Shown piece after piece: positions 22,801 through 33,469 of a stretch of DNA of 64,000 nt. The notes under the pieces were generated by a model. It worked only from the letters and a program-made list of their open reading frames with translations. It did not search any database and was not told the origin of the DNA. How positions within the stretch are numbered: the first letter of the stretch is position 1; each line of letters begins with the position of its first letter. The stretch is from Linanthus parryae (Eukaryota; Streptophyta; Magnoliopsida; Ericales; Polemoniaceae): the NCBI GenBank assembly GCA_023055425.1, contig JALGPY010000004.1, positions 62,147,718 through 62,211,717 of the forward strand. Reading direction: 5' to 3'. The position numbers and the translations under genes are program-made.

Positions 22801-23688
22801 AGAAGCATTTTCACTTGTATAATTATCGCCACCTGTTAGGTTAAAGGGAGAACTAAATCACTCGTTAACCCCACACAAGATCTTAAAAATAATAATATAT
22901 CTTTATGTTAAAAAATGTTTTAGAATATGTAAATCTCTGAATTATATTTTTTTCGTACATGTTTCCCACATTCGACATATTACTGAAGACTTCTTTTTTA
23001 ATTTATATCCTATATTAAATTTATTTATTGCATTCAAATGCTGACTACATCTGAAAGTTCATTTGTTTGGGTAGTGACTTCAGGCATGGGCAATTTTCGA
23101 GTCTATATAACAACATAGCATTGTTAGGGATAATGAATTTATAATCTTGGATGAAATAAATCGCGACCATTAGGTGATACTTGATTATAGATTTTTTTTG
23201 TAAAATAAGTGGGGAAGCTTAGTCATTATTTTCTAAGCACCACAGTGTCGGGAGTAGGGAGAGTTTTAGCATAGAACCTAGGGACACAATAACTCAGTGG
23301 CCCCCCAAATTTCAGACCCCACACAATAACATATTAAGCCATCGGCAACAAGGTACATCTCATACTTTTTTTCGTCTTATATATTATTCATATATGAAAG
23401 CAAATACATTTTGATCCGCGTGTATGTAAAACTTAGGTCTATAGTGTGCTTTTCGTGATAAAGTAAATATATTATTTTACTAGTCAATTATTCATCCAAA
23501 ACTAATGCACCAATATGTTAATGTTGTTTTATAGCCCCATGCATCGATTAAAACAAGTAGTATAGTTTATTGCTCTAAGTTTACTATCCGCGATAATTCT
23601 CAAACTTTCCGTTCCGGAATGGAGAGTCAAGGAGTGAGCTACTTAAAATGAAGTGGCAAAAATCGAGAACCAAACATCCTGAAAATAG
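22801..23688. other. AT-rich sequence without recognised features
   Basis: No open frame with a family motif, no terminal repeats and no tandem structure seen. It is unique-looking sequence between the repeat array and the LTR of element C. Confidence 0.4.
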
Positions 23689-24890
23689 TATATGGGTATG
23701 CAAATACAGGATCAAATACTCTAGAAGGGGGGGTTGAATAGAGTATGGCAACTTTTTCACAAAGTGTGGTTTTAAAACGACGTGTGCAGAGATAGAAGTA
23801 TTTCAAGGTTTTGAACTTAGTTTCATGACATTGAAATCAAAACAGACAGAGAAAAAGTGACCGATTGTTTTCAAGGCCTTGAAAAGCCTTTCAAGGCTTT
23901 GAACAACAATTTGTTTTAAAGCAGTTGACAAGACAAGTAAAGAACCGAAATGTAAAGCAATGAACAAAGTGATTTAACGGAGTTCAGTACTCAATGACCT
24001 ACCTCTCCACCTGAGGGATCTAATCCCTTCAGGATTTCAATAACCTTCTTATTTATCAAAAGCTAGTCCCTAGATATCAGGCTTAGAGAATTGCCTTACT
24101 ATGTGCAATCTGTGGTTCTTCCTAACATATCTAGTACTTGCTTTAGCTAACTGATACAATAAGTATTCTCTGTTGTTCCTCTTGAAAAACTCAAGAGAAC
24201 ACATGATAAAGAAGTATAACAAAAAAAATATACAATAGATCAAGTGAAGAACACTGTAAAACGGTTAATCTGTGAAGCTTTAAGTGTTCTTATGGGAACT
24301 GGAATGGATTGAGTGAGTGTTTGATCGTCTTCAATGTTGTTTTTCAATCCTGTGAGAGTGTTTGAATCTCTGTAATGCTCTGTGTTCCTGAATCTCAGTA
24401 TGTTCACTGTGTATTCTGCTTCTTTCAAATGCAGATTATATAGCAACCTTCAAACAGAAACCCCTAAAAATATGCAGCATATGTTTGACCCTCGACAGCT
24501 TGATTCCAGTGGCTAGTTGCTTGCTTTTCAGACTTAATTTTGATCTGATCTTTCAAATGCAAGCTTGAGGAATGTCTAGACAACCTTCCTTAATAATAGC
24601 ATTGAATCTGCAGACATTGATCACCACTTATGCATTTCTGGAAATAAGGAAACTTAGTAAACCTGCATACAGAGAATTAGTTAACTGTTCATGAAAAATA
24701 ACTTAGGAAAATAAAGAGATCAAGGCATGTTAAATCACATAATTAAAGTGTCTTTCATCATCTGATACAGTATGATAAAATGCAGGGGTTTAGAGAAGAA
24801 AAGGAATAATAATTCCCCCTCATTTTATGCTCTTCAGTTTCAAGGCCTTGAAACCAGTTTCAAGCCTTTGAAACAAGCTGTGAACTTACA
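23689..24890 (-). repeat. 3' LTR of element C (about 1.2 kb)
   Basis: Matches the LTRs of B and F through ACTCTAGAAGGGGGGGTTGA near 23715, 'tctgtggttcttcctaacat' near 24107, and the terminal GAACTTACA ending at 24890. The next bases (ATGTCCCCCTTGACGAAAG) are a polypurine tract on the minus strand, so this is the 3' LTR. A TATA-like CTATATAAT on the minus strand lies at about 24436-24444. The palindromic TTTCAAGGCCTTGAAA word occurs at 23869 and 24837. The exact low-coordinate edge is uncertain by a few bases. Confidence 0.8.
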
Positions 24891-24909
24891 ATGTCCCCCT
24901 TGACGAAAG
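24891..24909 (-). other. Polypurine tract of element C
   Basis: On the minus strand this reads CTTTCGTCAAGGGGGACAT, ending directly at the LTR start TGTAAG. It is the primer site for plus-strand cDNA synthesis and is nearly identical to that of element F (41298-41316). Confidence 0.75.
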
Positions 24910-25229
24910 AAAAAACCAATTATTCTCTTTGAATTGTTCTCTGCAAAATATAGACAATAGTAGCATAGCAGAAATAGTTATATAAAATCAAACTTAAATA
25001 TTATTACTAACAGTTATAAGAGCTAAACCAAACTGAATCAAAGTACTAAGCAGTTCAACAAACCAACTGCCACACATATCCAAACAAGATAAAAACTCGA
25101 GTATCCCCCTAAATTTCATCCCCGTTTTGACTTTCATAAAAAAAGAGAAAGATTGATTTGAAGGCTTTGATAGGAGTTTCAAGGCTTTGAAAAGAAGAAA
25201 GAAAGGCTTGAATCAAGATTTGGGTCTTC

Positions 25230-25576
25230 ATCTAGCTTAGGCTCTGCAGTTTCCTCTTGATCACTTTCTTCTTCATCTCCTCATCCTCTTGATTTTCTTC
25301 TTCTTGTTCAACTTCTTCACCAGGATCATCAGCCACAATATCACCCTCAAACAGATCAACTGAACTGATAATGGATGGAACCATTGCTTTTATTTTTCTT
25401 CTACTTCAAGTCCTTGAGTAGAAACCCAGAGTCCACACTGGCTTCTTCATCTTGTTTCTCAAACTCAGTAGTCTTTGCCCCTGCATCCTTATCTCCAGTA
25501 GCCTGGTTCCTAGTACCCTGATTCCCGCAGCTTCATCTTCAGTAATGTGTTCATCAAACAAATCAGCTGTAGATAC
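25230..25576 (-). pseudogene. Element C accessory ORF, C-terminal acidic part
   Basis: The minus-strand frame reads TADLFDEHITEDEA just after the hAT insertion site and then becomes a Glu/Asp/Lys-rich tail. The same ADLFEEE or KDLFEQFDEE motif followed by an acidic tail is seen in elements F (about 41790) and D (about 35030), so this is the end of the SIRE third ORF. It is separated from its N-terminal part by the hAT element. If the hAT and one copy of its 8-bp target repeat are ignored, the frame continues across the site, so the ORF was open there when hit. Confidence 0.65.
25569..25576. repeat. Target-site duplication of the hAT element, left copy
   Basis: GTAGATAC here and GTAGATAT at 29140-29147 match at seven of eight bases. 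Eight-base duplications are diagnostic of hAT insertions. Confidence 0.85.
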
Positions 25577-26311
25577 CATAGTTGAGGATACCAACTCAAA
25601 TACCGGTCAAATCCGAAAAATACCAACTCAAATATCGGTCCGGTAACTAAAACGGTACCGTAACTCTTCTGATCCGTACCAACTCAAATACCGGTCCGAT
25701 CCGAGTCGTTCCGGGCCGATCCGGGTGATTTCGGCCGAAACGGGTCAAATCCGGAAAATTCCGGTCGGGGGTAATTTTTGTAATTTTCCAGAAGTGTACC
25801 CCTCTTTTTTTCATCTGTTTTTGATAACCCTAACCAAAAAAACTCAGCGCCGCACGACTGCACGAGAGAAGAGACCCGAACGGGGATCTGGTTTTGACTC
25901 AATCGGAGAAGAGAAAGGGGGAGAAAGGGGGGGTTCTGATTCGATTGGAGAGAGAAAGGGGAGGTTCTGGTCGCGGCATCGCCGGTTGGCGACATGGGTG
26001 AGGCTTTGTTCGTCGCGTCTTCTCTGGTTCGATCGGAAAGAGAAGGTGAGGCTCTCTTCTTCTTCTTCTTCTTCTCTCCACTGAATTGCTTGATTTGATC
26101 GAAAATGATTCAACACAGTAGTGGTATAACCAATCAATACTTCTTCTATTTGTGTTTGAAATTGAATTCATGATTCTTGTTCCAGATTGTGATTTGAGAA
26201 TTCTACTTCTCAGTGCTTCTTGTTCCATAAAAAACGATTTTTATTGTGATTTAAGACTTCTACTGCTTCTTGTTCCAGATTGTGATATGCTCTTGTTTCT
26301 GATTCAAGGTC

Positions 26312-28737
26312 ATGTCTGCGGTAGATGGGACAAGTGGTGGAGCTTCAGTCAATTCTACTCCTGCTCCTGCCAGATCAGATGACCAGCTTGGAATCATGGC
26401 AAAGTTATTCCCGGTAAGAAAAATCACAGCATTTTCATATACTGTGATAAGCATCTTCAAGGGGGTGGAATTACAAGGTTGAAATATCACTTGGCTGGGC
26501 TAGTTGGTGAGGTAGGGGCTTGTAAGAGTGCACATTTTGATGTAAGACATGAAATGAAGATGCTAATTGAAGATTATCAGAGTTCTAAGCAGAGAAAAAA
26601 AATGATCAATGAGGATGTAGGACAGGGGCCTGGTGCAGATGAATTTGATTGGGATGATAATCGTGCTAATTTCTCTCCCCCTTCATCTGTTTCAGTTTCA
26701 GATGATATTCAAAAGAAAAGAAAAACAAACCATAACATAATTGCTCCTAGGACCACTCCTGGATCCCAACCTTCTCTAAGAAGCGCATTGGCCTCTAAGA
26801 AAATAGTTGATAATGCAAAGATTGCTTTCGCGATGGTGGTATGATGTTAACTTAGCATTTAATGCAGCTAATTCTCCTTATTATCAACCTGCAATAGATG
26901 CTATGTTAGCGGTTGGTCCAGGTTTTAAAGGCCTTCTTATCATGAGTTGAGGGGTCATCTATTAAGTAATCACTGCAATGAGGTTAGAGAATATCTTTTT
27001 GGGATTAAAAGAGTATGGGCTGATGAGGGATGCAATATTATGGCTGATGGATGGACTGATCGCTGTCAAGTTCCATTCATTAACTTCTTGGCATATTGTT
27101 CTAAAGGAACCGTGTTTATTAAATCGGTTGATACCACGGGACTTGTTAAAGATGCTGACACTTTATTCAAGTTATTTGATGATGTTGTTAAACAAGTTGA
27201 TCCTAGTAACATTGTTCAATTTACAACTGACAATGAAGCTGCGTATAAAGCTGTTGGAAAGCGTTTGGCGAGTCATTGTGGAACCATTTATTGGACACCA
27301 TGTGCAGATCATTATCTTGACTTGATGTTGGAAAACTTAGTAAAGAAAGAGCACTTCTCTCACATTGAGAAAACCAGTGAAACTGCCAATTCTATTTGTC
27401 GATACATTTATAACCATCCTTGGATGTTGAATCTGATGAGAAAAGACTTCACTAATGGTAGAAATTTGTGTAGACCTGGGATTACAAGATTTTCTACAAA
27501 TTTTCGAAGTCTTCAATGCTTTCTACAATTCAAGAATGAGTTACGACAAATGTTTACTTCTTCCAAATGGGTTGGGTCTCTCTATGGAAAATATGTCCGT
27601 GACAAAGAAATTGAAAAGATTGTGTTGGAAGATAGTGAGTTTTGGCAAATGTGCTCTCTTGTGGTGATTATTAGTGAGCCTTTGGTTAGAGTGCTTCGTA
27701 TGGTTGATGTGACGAAAAACCATCCATGGGATATTTGTATGAAGCAATGGATAAAGCAAAAGAAGCTATTAAGACAAGGATGAAAAATAAAAATACTCTC
27801 TATTTGTCATATACTATAGTAATTGATGCTAGATGGGACAAGCAAGTCCACAGTCCACTTCATGCAGCAGGTTGCTTCCTTAATCCCTTTATTTTCTTCC
27901 GGCCATCTTTCAAGAAGCAAAAAGAAGTTACGAGAGGATTGATGGTACCAATCCAATCATTGATATCTGATGAGGATATGCAAGAACTTGTCTCAACCCA
28001 GGTTGAAGAATACAGGACTGCAACAGGTGACTATGGGATGTCTCTTGCTATACGTCTACGTGATAGGAGTTCTCCCGGTAAATTTTACTTTGAATTATTA
28101 TAATTCTTTTCTTTGCAATTTTATATTTTTGCATTTTTATAATTTTCTCTTTGCATTGTTATATATTTTTGTAGTTCAATGGTGGCAGCAGTTTGGAAAT
28201 GGTTGTCGTGAGCTTCAAACCTTTGTTGTTCGAGTTTTAAGCTAGTGTTGTAGTTCATCGGGGTGTGAGCGGAATTGGAGCATGTTTGAGTTCATTCAGT
28301 CTAAGAGGCGCAATTGGCTTGAACACAAACGTCTCAATGACCTTGTCTTTGTTCGTTACAACTTGAAACTTCGTGAAAGGTATATATTTATTGCAATGTA
28401 ATTTTTTAGCTAATATGTCTTTAGAAAGTTACATAATGCTTAATATATATTTTTCAGGAATATTGGTCGAACTAAAGCAGCCATTGACCCTATTATTATT
28501 GATGCAATTGATGTTATGGGAGAATGGGTGTGGGAAGAACCTCCACTTCTTGATGGAGAAACGCTTGAAAATGATTTAGGATGGGAGACTACTGATGAGC
28601 CCTTTGAAGCCTTGAGATTGGATGATGACGAGTTGAACGTTGATGACTTTGCAGAAAATGGTGAGCTCCCTCCATTTATGGACACTACAAACGTGTTTGG
28701 TGGCACACAAGATCCTTATGAGTATGTTGAAGATTGA
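26312..28737 (+). pseudogene. hAT-family transposase (BED finger, DUF659, hAT dimerisation), frameshifted
   Basis: The predicted start is ATG 26312 (MSAVDGTSGG...), just after a possible 5'-UTR intron acceptor (GATTCAAG). A partial BED zinc finger follows (YCDKHLQGGGITRLKYHLAG near 26437-26500), then an acidic linker, then the DUF659-type catalytic segment 26947-27783 with CNIMADGWTD, VQFTTDNEAAY and TPCADHYLDLMLE. Two introns with GT-AG ends lie at 28078-28174 and 28380-28457. The exon between them encodes the hAT C-terminal dimerisation region (QWWQQFGNGCRELQTFVVRVLS, then a stop, then RNWLEHKRLNDLVFVRYNLKLR). The last exon ends at 28737 in an acidic tail (TQDPYEYVED). Frameshifts near 26838, 26930 and 27725 and one in-frame stop near 28242 inactivate it. 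In active relatives this nuclear enzyme cuts and re-inserts the element. Confidence 0.88.
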
Positions 28738-28989
28738 CAAGAATGATGTAATCTTGAATTTATTATGTTGTCATTGAGACTTTGGTTAGTTTGTTTGGTG
28801 AACGTCAAAGACTTGTCGTTAATCTTGTACTTGACTTTATTTATGTTCTTGGACTTGTGTTTATGTGTACTGTTCTAGGATTTGTGTTTATTTGTGTAAT
28901 GTCTTAGACATGCGTTTATTTTGTAGAAATTTGTATTGTGATGTTATGGGCATCACAAATAGTGTGTATGTTTTTTTTAAATAAATGTC

Positions 28990-29036
28990 GTGTGTGTGTA
29001 TGTATGTATATATATATATGTGTGTGTGTGTATATA
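28990..29036. repeat. (GT)n/(AT)n microsatellite
   Basis: Compound run of GT, GTAT and AT dinucleotides, close to the 3' terminus of the hAT element. It is likely length-variable. Confidence 0.9.
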
Positions 29037-29139
29037 AGGACGGTAAATCCGGAACGGATCGCCATTCCGTCTGGATCCGGGACCGTTCTGGTCCCAAGAG
29101 CAAAACGGAACGGGGACCGGAACAGTATCCTGAACTATG

Positions 29140-30309
29140 GTAGATATTGTCTTCTTTGATCCTTCTAGAGCTTGTGAAACTTTTTCTTCCACATGGATCA
29201 TGTTGATACTTCTGAAGACACTCTCAAGCATTCCAAAACCAGTATTAATTGTCTCGTCCCTGTCAACTGGAATTTCAAGGTGTTTCAAGAAGAGTGAGAG
29301 AAATTCGGCATAGGTTAGAGGATGTTTCATTTTCTTGGTGCAAGAGTAAATCATGTGCTCCATCACAATGCTTGGCAAATCAATTTCATAACCATGCATA
29401 ATCAAATATATCAATACAATACCCTATTAGAAATCAACTCTTTTGAATTCTCCTTAGGTACTACAACCTCATCAAAATGGTAAACAAAATTCTGGATTCA
29501 ACAGTTAACATAGAGTGAGTTAACTGTTTTGAGGTAGTAGCTACTTTTGGAAAAAATAATTATTCATTAACCAACTTTAAAGCATTAACCTTGCTAGAGT
29601 AATTGTCTGTATTGTACCTCTTTGGACAACCTAAGACATTGGTAAACTGAGCATGATCCAACTACATGTTAATGTCAGCCAACTTAGAAGATATAGTCAA
29701 AGACAAGGTTTTCTCTTGTTTCAAGTTCAGGTAGAAGAGTCTTGTAAGCCTAGGGTATGCAACTTCAGAGGGGTTAAGGATTTTCCAGAGAGAACTCTGT
29801 TTCAATCTCCTTATGCATTCCAGATTCATACTATTCAACATGCTAGTACTGATTATGCTACAGTAAGCTATAGGAGTAGAAGCAAAACCATCTAACCAAT
29901 TCCCTTATGCAGAATGACTGATAAACCACTTGCTAAAAAGAGTTTTATTACTAGAAGGGGATTTCTTTTCAGAGTAGATCTGGAGTTCTTTGCCTTTCTC
30001 TGATTACTGAATCTCCTTCCCAACCTTCTCTTTCCCTTTATCTGATTTATGAGTCGTCTTCTTCACCTTCTTTGGGCTACCAATTTGAACACCTTTCAGT
30101 TTCTCAGAAACATCTGCTGGATCTGAATTTTTCTTGCAGGAATTAGCTGTGTGATCCCCCTTATCTTTCTTGCTTTTCTTCCTCAGAGGAGGAGAGGGTG
30201 GCCTGGGTGCACTAGGAGTTCTGGAACTGGATCCATCATTGATTGCAAGAACTTCTTCTTCTGCAGCTTTTCTCCTCTTCCCTAAGCTTTCCTTTGAGCT
30301 TCCAGCCAT
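29140..30309 (-). pseudogene. Element C accessory third ORF (SIRE 'envelope-like'), N-terminal and central parts
   Basis: The start is ATG at 30307-30309 (MAGSSKESLGKRRKAAEEE). An 80-residue Lys/Ser/Pro-rich segment follows, with a PPLRKKSKKDK cluster that could act as a nuclear localisation signal. After frame breaks, 29414-29150 carries the conserved domain: HGYEIDLPSIVMEHMIY, then PLTYAEFLSLFLKHLEIP, then TINTGFGMLES. The same domain in the same order is found in D (33470-35346) and F (41652-43418). No signal peptide or hydrophobic membrane span is visible. The frame between 29415 and 30000 is broken by stops. Function is unknown; the location 3' of pol and before the LTR is typical of SIRE/Maximus elements. 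Confidence 0.7.
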
Positions 30310-30811
30310 CTTGATTCTCTCAGAGGTTGTTCATGAGTCCATTAGGGTTTGGGGTAAAGAAAAGAGAGGCAAGAGTGATAGAAACAAGAGAGAGAAGAGA
30401 GAAGATAAGTACTGAAGTGTTTGAGTTCGAAAAGGAAACTGAATATTCCCAAATATTTGAAGACGGAAGGGTTGTGTGAAATTCAAATTCTGTGTGTGAC
30501 GTGTGGAAGGAAATAAGATAATACTAATTTAAAAAAGATTTGGTGTAAAAGGTAAAAACAATTTTAGGCAATTATCCACAGAGATAACACCCAGCAATGG
30601 TGATATATTCATTGACTATATGATAGACAAATTTATTTTCAAAGCTTTGAAAAGTATTTCAAGACCTTGAAAAACTGTAATACTGCAGATAGAATTTTCA
30701 AGGCTTTGAAAAGCTTTTCAAGGTTTTGAAAGACTTTCAAAACAATGAAGCACATATAAAATATACATGTTGCTCCCCATAAACCAATGCTTCCTTATTT
30801 AACATGCCTAG
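30310..30811 (-). other. Spacer between pol and accessory ORF in element C
   Basis: Non-coding. Contains clustered copies of the palindromic motif, for example TTTTCAAAGCTTTGAAAAG near 30638 and TTTTCAAGGCTTTGAAAAG near 30692. The equivalent spacers in D (33027-33469) and F (43419-43900) hold the same motif clusters. It may carry the promoter or splice signals for the accessory ORF; that is inference. Confidence 0.5.
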
Positions 30812-31816
30812 TTATAATCTCAGGGCTGTGAATCTGTCATCTAGCAATGGTTTAGGGAAGATATCTGCAAACTGCATGTTAGTAGGCACAAATGACAAAG
30901 ATACATCACCTTTCTCCGCATGATCTCTGATGATGTGATGTCTAACATCTATGTTCTTAGTTCTTGAATGTTGTACTAGATTTTTTGTAATTGAGATAGC
31001 ACTAGTTTTGTCACATCTGATTGCAATATATCTGAATTCATAACTCAAATCTCTTATATGTTGAGCTATCCACAGCACTTGTGAGAACTAAGCTTGTGCT
31101 GCTATGTATTCACCTTCTGATGTTGATGAGGCCGCTGAATTTTGCTTTTAGAATGCCAGCTTATCAGAGACGATCCAAGGAATTTGCAACACCCTGATGT
31201 GCTTTTTATGTCTATTTTATATCCTGCAAAATCAGCATCTGAATACACACACAAAGAGATGTTAGACTGTTTAGGATTCCAAAGCCCCAAGTCTTTGGAA
31301 CCATTGATATATCTGAAGATTCTTTTGACAGCAACTAAGTGTAATTCTTTAGCATCATCTTGGAATCTAGCACACATAAAAACACTAAACATGATGTCTG
31401 GCTTGCTTGAAGTAAGATCGAGCAATGAACCAATCATACCTCTGAATTCTTTCTTGTTCGCATTCTTACCACTTTGATCCTTGCCTAAGGATAGTATAGA
31501 ACTCATGTGAGTTTTTTCAGCCTTAGATTGAGACAAGTTATACTTGCTCAGCAAATCCTTGGTGTACTTAATCTGGTGTAGAAAAATTCCTTTCTTCATT
31601 TGTTGTACATGGAGTCCAAGAAAGAAATTTAATCCTCCCAGCAGGCTCATCTCAAACTCCATTATCGTAAGACTTGAGAGATATTTTGAAAGAGAAACAT
31701 TAGTTGAACCAAACAAAATATCATCAACATATAATTGTACTACTAGAATGTCTTTCTCATGAGTCTTTATGAAAAGATTTTTCTCAACTAATCCCCTTTT
31801 GAAACCATTTTCAATT
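30812..31816 (-). pseudogene. Element C reverse transcriptase (C-terminal half) and RNase H
   Basis: Read downward from 31816, the frame begins ENGFKRGLVEK, then QLYVDDILFGSTN (catalytic YVDD intact), FFLGLHVQQMKKGIFLHQ, KPDIMFSVFMCARFQ and AVKRIFRYINGSKDLGLW. RNase H follows with YSDADFAGYKID, then a break near 31100, then CDKTSAISITKN (norm CDNTSAI), IDVRHHIIRDHAEKGD and FADIF.K. The first half of reverse transcriptase and everything before it is absent. The protein is only about 60% identical by eye to element D's, so C and D are separate subfamilies, not copies of one event. Confidence 0.85.
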
Positions 31817-33026
31817 AGAAGCTATCAGAATAGTTCTTGCATTTGCATCCCATAAACATATAAAGCTATTTCAAATGGATGTTAAATGTGCTTTCTTAAA
31901 TGGTTATTTACACGAAGAAGTATATGTTGCTCAACCACCTGATTTTGAAGATGAAAATTTCCGTGATCATGTTTATAAATTAGACAAAGCTCTTTATGGG
32001 CTTAAGAAAGCTCCAAGGGCTTGGTATGACAGACTCTCAAAGTTTTTACTTGAAAATGGTTTCAAGAGAGGACTGGTTGATAAAATTCTTTTTATCAAGA
32101 ATCATGAAAAGGATTTATTAGCAGTACAAATTTATGTTGAAGATATACTCTTTGGTGCTACTAATGATGCACTTTCAAAGGAGTTTTCAAGTCTAATGTG
32201 CAGGGAATTTGAAATGAGCTTCATGGGTGAACTTCAAGGAAAATATAACATGGACTTGTTAAACAAGTATAACATGTCTCAGTCCAAGGTAGCAAAGAAT
32301 CCTATGAGTTCATCTCTATCCCTAGACAAGGATACAAAATGTAAGAGTGTAAATCGTAAGGAATATAGTGGTATGATTGGTTCACTTCTGTATTTACCTG
32401 CTTGTAGACCAGATATTATGTTTAGTATGTGTTCAAGATTTCCAGAAGATCCTAACAAAAGTCATTTTATTGCTGTTAAAAGGATTTTCATATATTTGAA
32501 TCGAACCAAAGTCTTGAGGCTTTGGTATCAAAGAAGAACTAATTTCATGTTGAGTGGCTATTCAGATGCATACTTTGTAGGCTACAAAGTGGATAGAAAG
32601 AGTACTTCAGGGTGTTGCTAATTTCTTGGTTCATCACTGATTAGCTGGCAGTCAAAGAAGTAAAACTCAGTAGCCTTATCAACTGCAGAAGCTAAATACA
32701 TTGCAGCTTGTGCTTGTTGCTCTCAAGTGTTATGGATCGCTCAACAGCTAACAGATGTTGGATATGAATTCAGTAATGGGCCTATCAACTGTGATAATAC
32801 TAGTGCCATTTCAATATCAGAGGATCCAGTGCAGCATTCAAGGACTAATCATATAGATGTGAGACGTCATTTTATTAGAGATCATGCTAAGAAAGGTGAT
32901 GTAGCTTTATCTTTTATTTTAACTACTTTGCAGATAGCTGATATTTTCACTGAATCGTTTCCAGATGAGAAGTTTGCATACCTAAGGCTTGAAATGGGTA
33001 TGTTAAACAAGGATGCATTGGTTTAG
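31815..33026 (+). pseudogene. Element D reverse transcriptase and RNase H, internally deleted
   Basis: The frame opens with [30 protein letters not shown] sequence, YGLKKAPRAWYDRLS, then the catalytic box as YVEDILFGATN, where the second Asp of YVDD is Glu. After FMGEL, about 25 residues (the FFLGLQ segment) are missing. RNase H keeps YSDAYFVGYKVDRKSTSGCC, broken by a stop at about 32620 and another near 32660, then STAEAKYIAA (norm AEAEYIAA), CDNTSAISI and IDVRRHFIRDHAKKGD, ending at 33026. An active-site change, a deletion and two stops make this copy dead. Confidence 0.85.
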
Positions 33027-33469
33027 GGTGAGTATTCATTCTTATGTGTATTATGTGTGAAAATCTCAAAGCCTTGAGATCATACTTTCCTATCCTTGAA
33101 AGTATGCTTCAAAGCCTTGAAGTTTTCCGGCAGCCTTGAAATTTCTCAAAGCCTTGAACAACTGTTTCAATGGCTTTGATTAATATGATGTGTATTTTAT
33201 TTAATAAATAGATCATGGAATTTTTTTTAGTATCTTGTAGATAATTACAGAATATTTCACATGTTCAGAGATTTTGACAAAATATCCCAAAAATATCTCA
33301 ATGAAATATTTTAAAATCTGATTTGCATGCTATCATTATTTCAATCAAACTCTTCTACCTACTTAAGCCAACTTCAGGCCTTATTTCTCTCATTCTTCAC
33401 CTCTTTCTCTCCGTCTCTATTTCTCTCTCTCTCAATTTCTTTCTCAAACCCTCTGAAACCCTAAACTCA
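33027..33469 (+). other. Spacer between pol and accessory ORF in element D
   Basis: Non-coding, with CTCAAAGCCTTGAGATC (33063), TCAAAGCCTTGAAG (33108) and TCAAAGCCTTGAAC (33146) copies of the palindromic motif, and a long C/T tract (33380-33450) just before the accessory ATG. The C/T tract resembles plant promoter initiator-type pyrimidine patches. Confidence 0.45.

Larger units (their letters stand above)
25577..29139 (+). mobile_element. hAT DNA transposon (3563 bp) with decayed transposase gene
   Basis: The termini are CATAGTTGAGGATAC at 25577-25591 and its inverted partner (CATAGTTCAGGATAC on the minus strand) at 29125-29139, matching at 14 of 15 positions, flanked by 8-bp target duplications. 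Subterminal regions at both ends are rich in CCGGTCC and ACGG words, typical hAT transposase-binding repeats. Inside is one transposase gene on the plus strand (26312-28737) with two recognisable introns. The element sits within the accessory ORF of retrotransposon C. The transposase is broken, but the termini look mobilisable in trans. Confidence 0.9.
23689..31820 (-). mobile_element. Element C: SIRE-like copia, 3' half, split by a hAT element
   Basis: Minus-strand element. From low to high coordinates it shows the 3' LTR (23689-24890), the polypurine tract, the C-terminal part of the accessory ORF (about 25230-25576), the inserted hAT element (25577-29139), the rest of the accessory ORF (29140-30309), a non-coding spacer, and RNase H plus the second half of reverse transcriptase (30812-31816). 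Everything upstream (gag, protease, integrase, 5' LTR) is missing, because at about 31815-31822 the sequence switches to element D on the opposite strand. Confidence 0.85.

Noticed and set aside
25684..26228. Overlapping Arg/Ser/Pro-rich frames on both strands
   Set aside because: They fall in the GC- and purine-rich 5' end of the hAT element, upstream of the transposase start. They are probably untranslated exon and promoter sequence.
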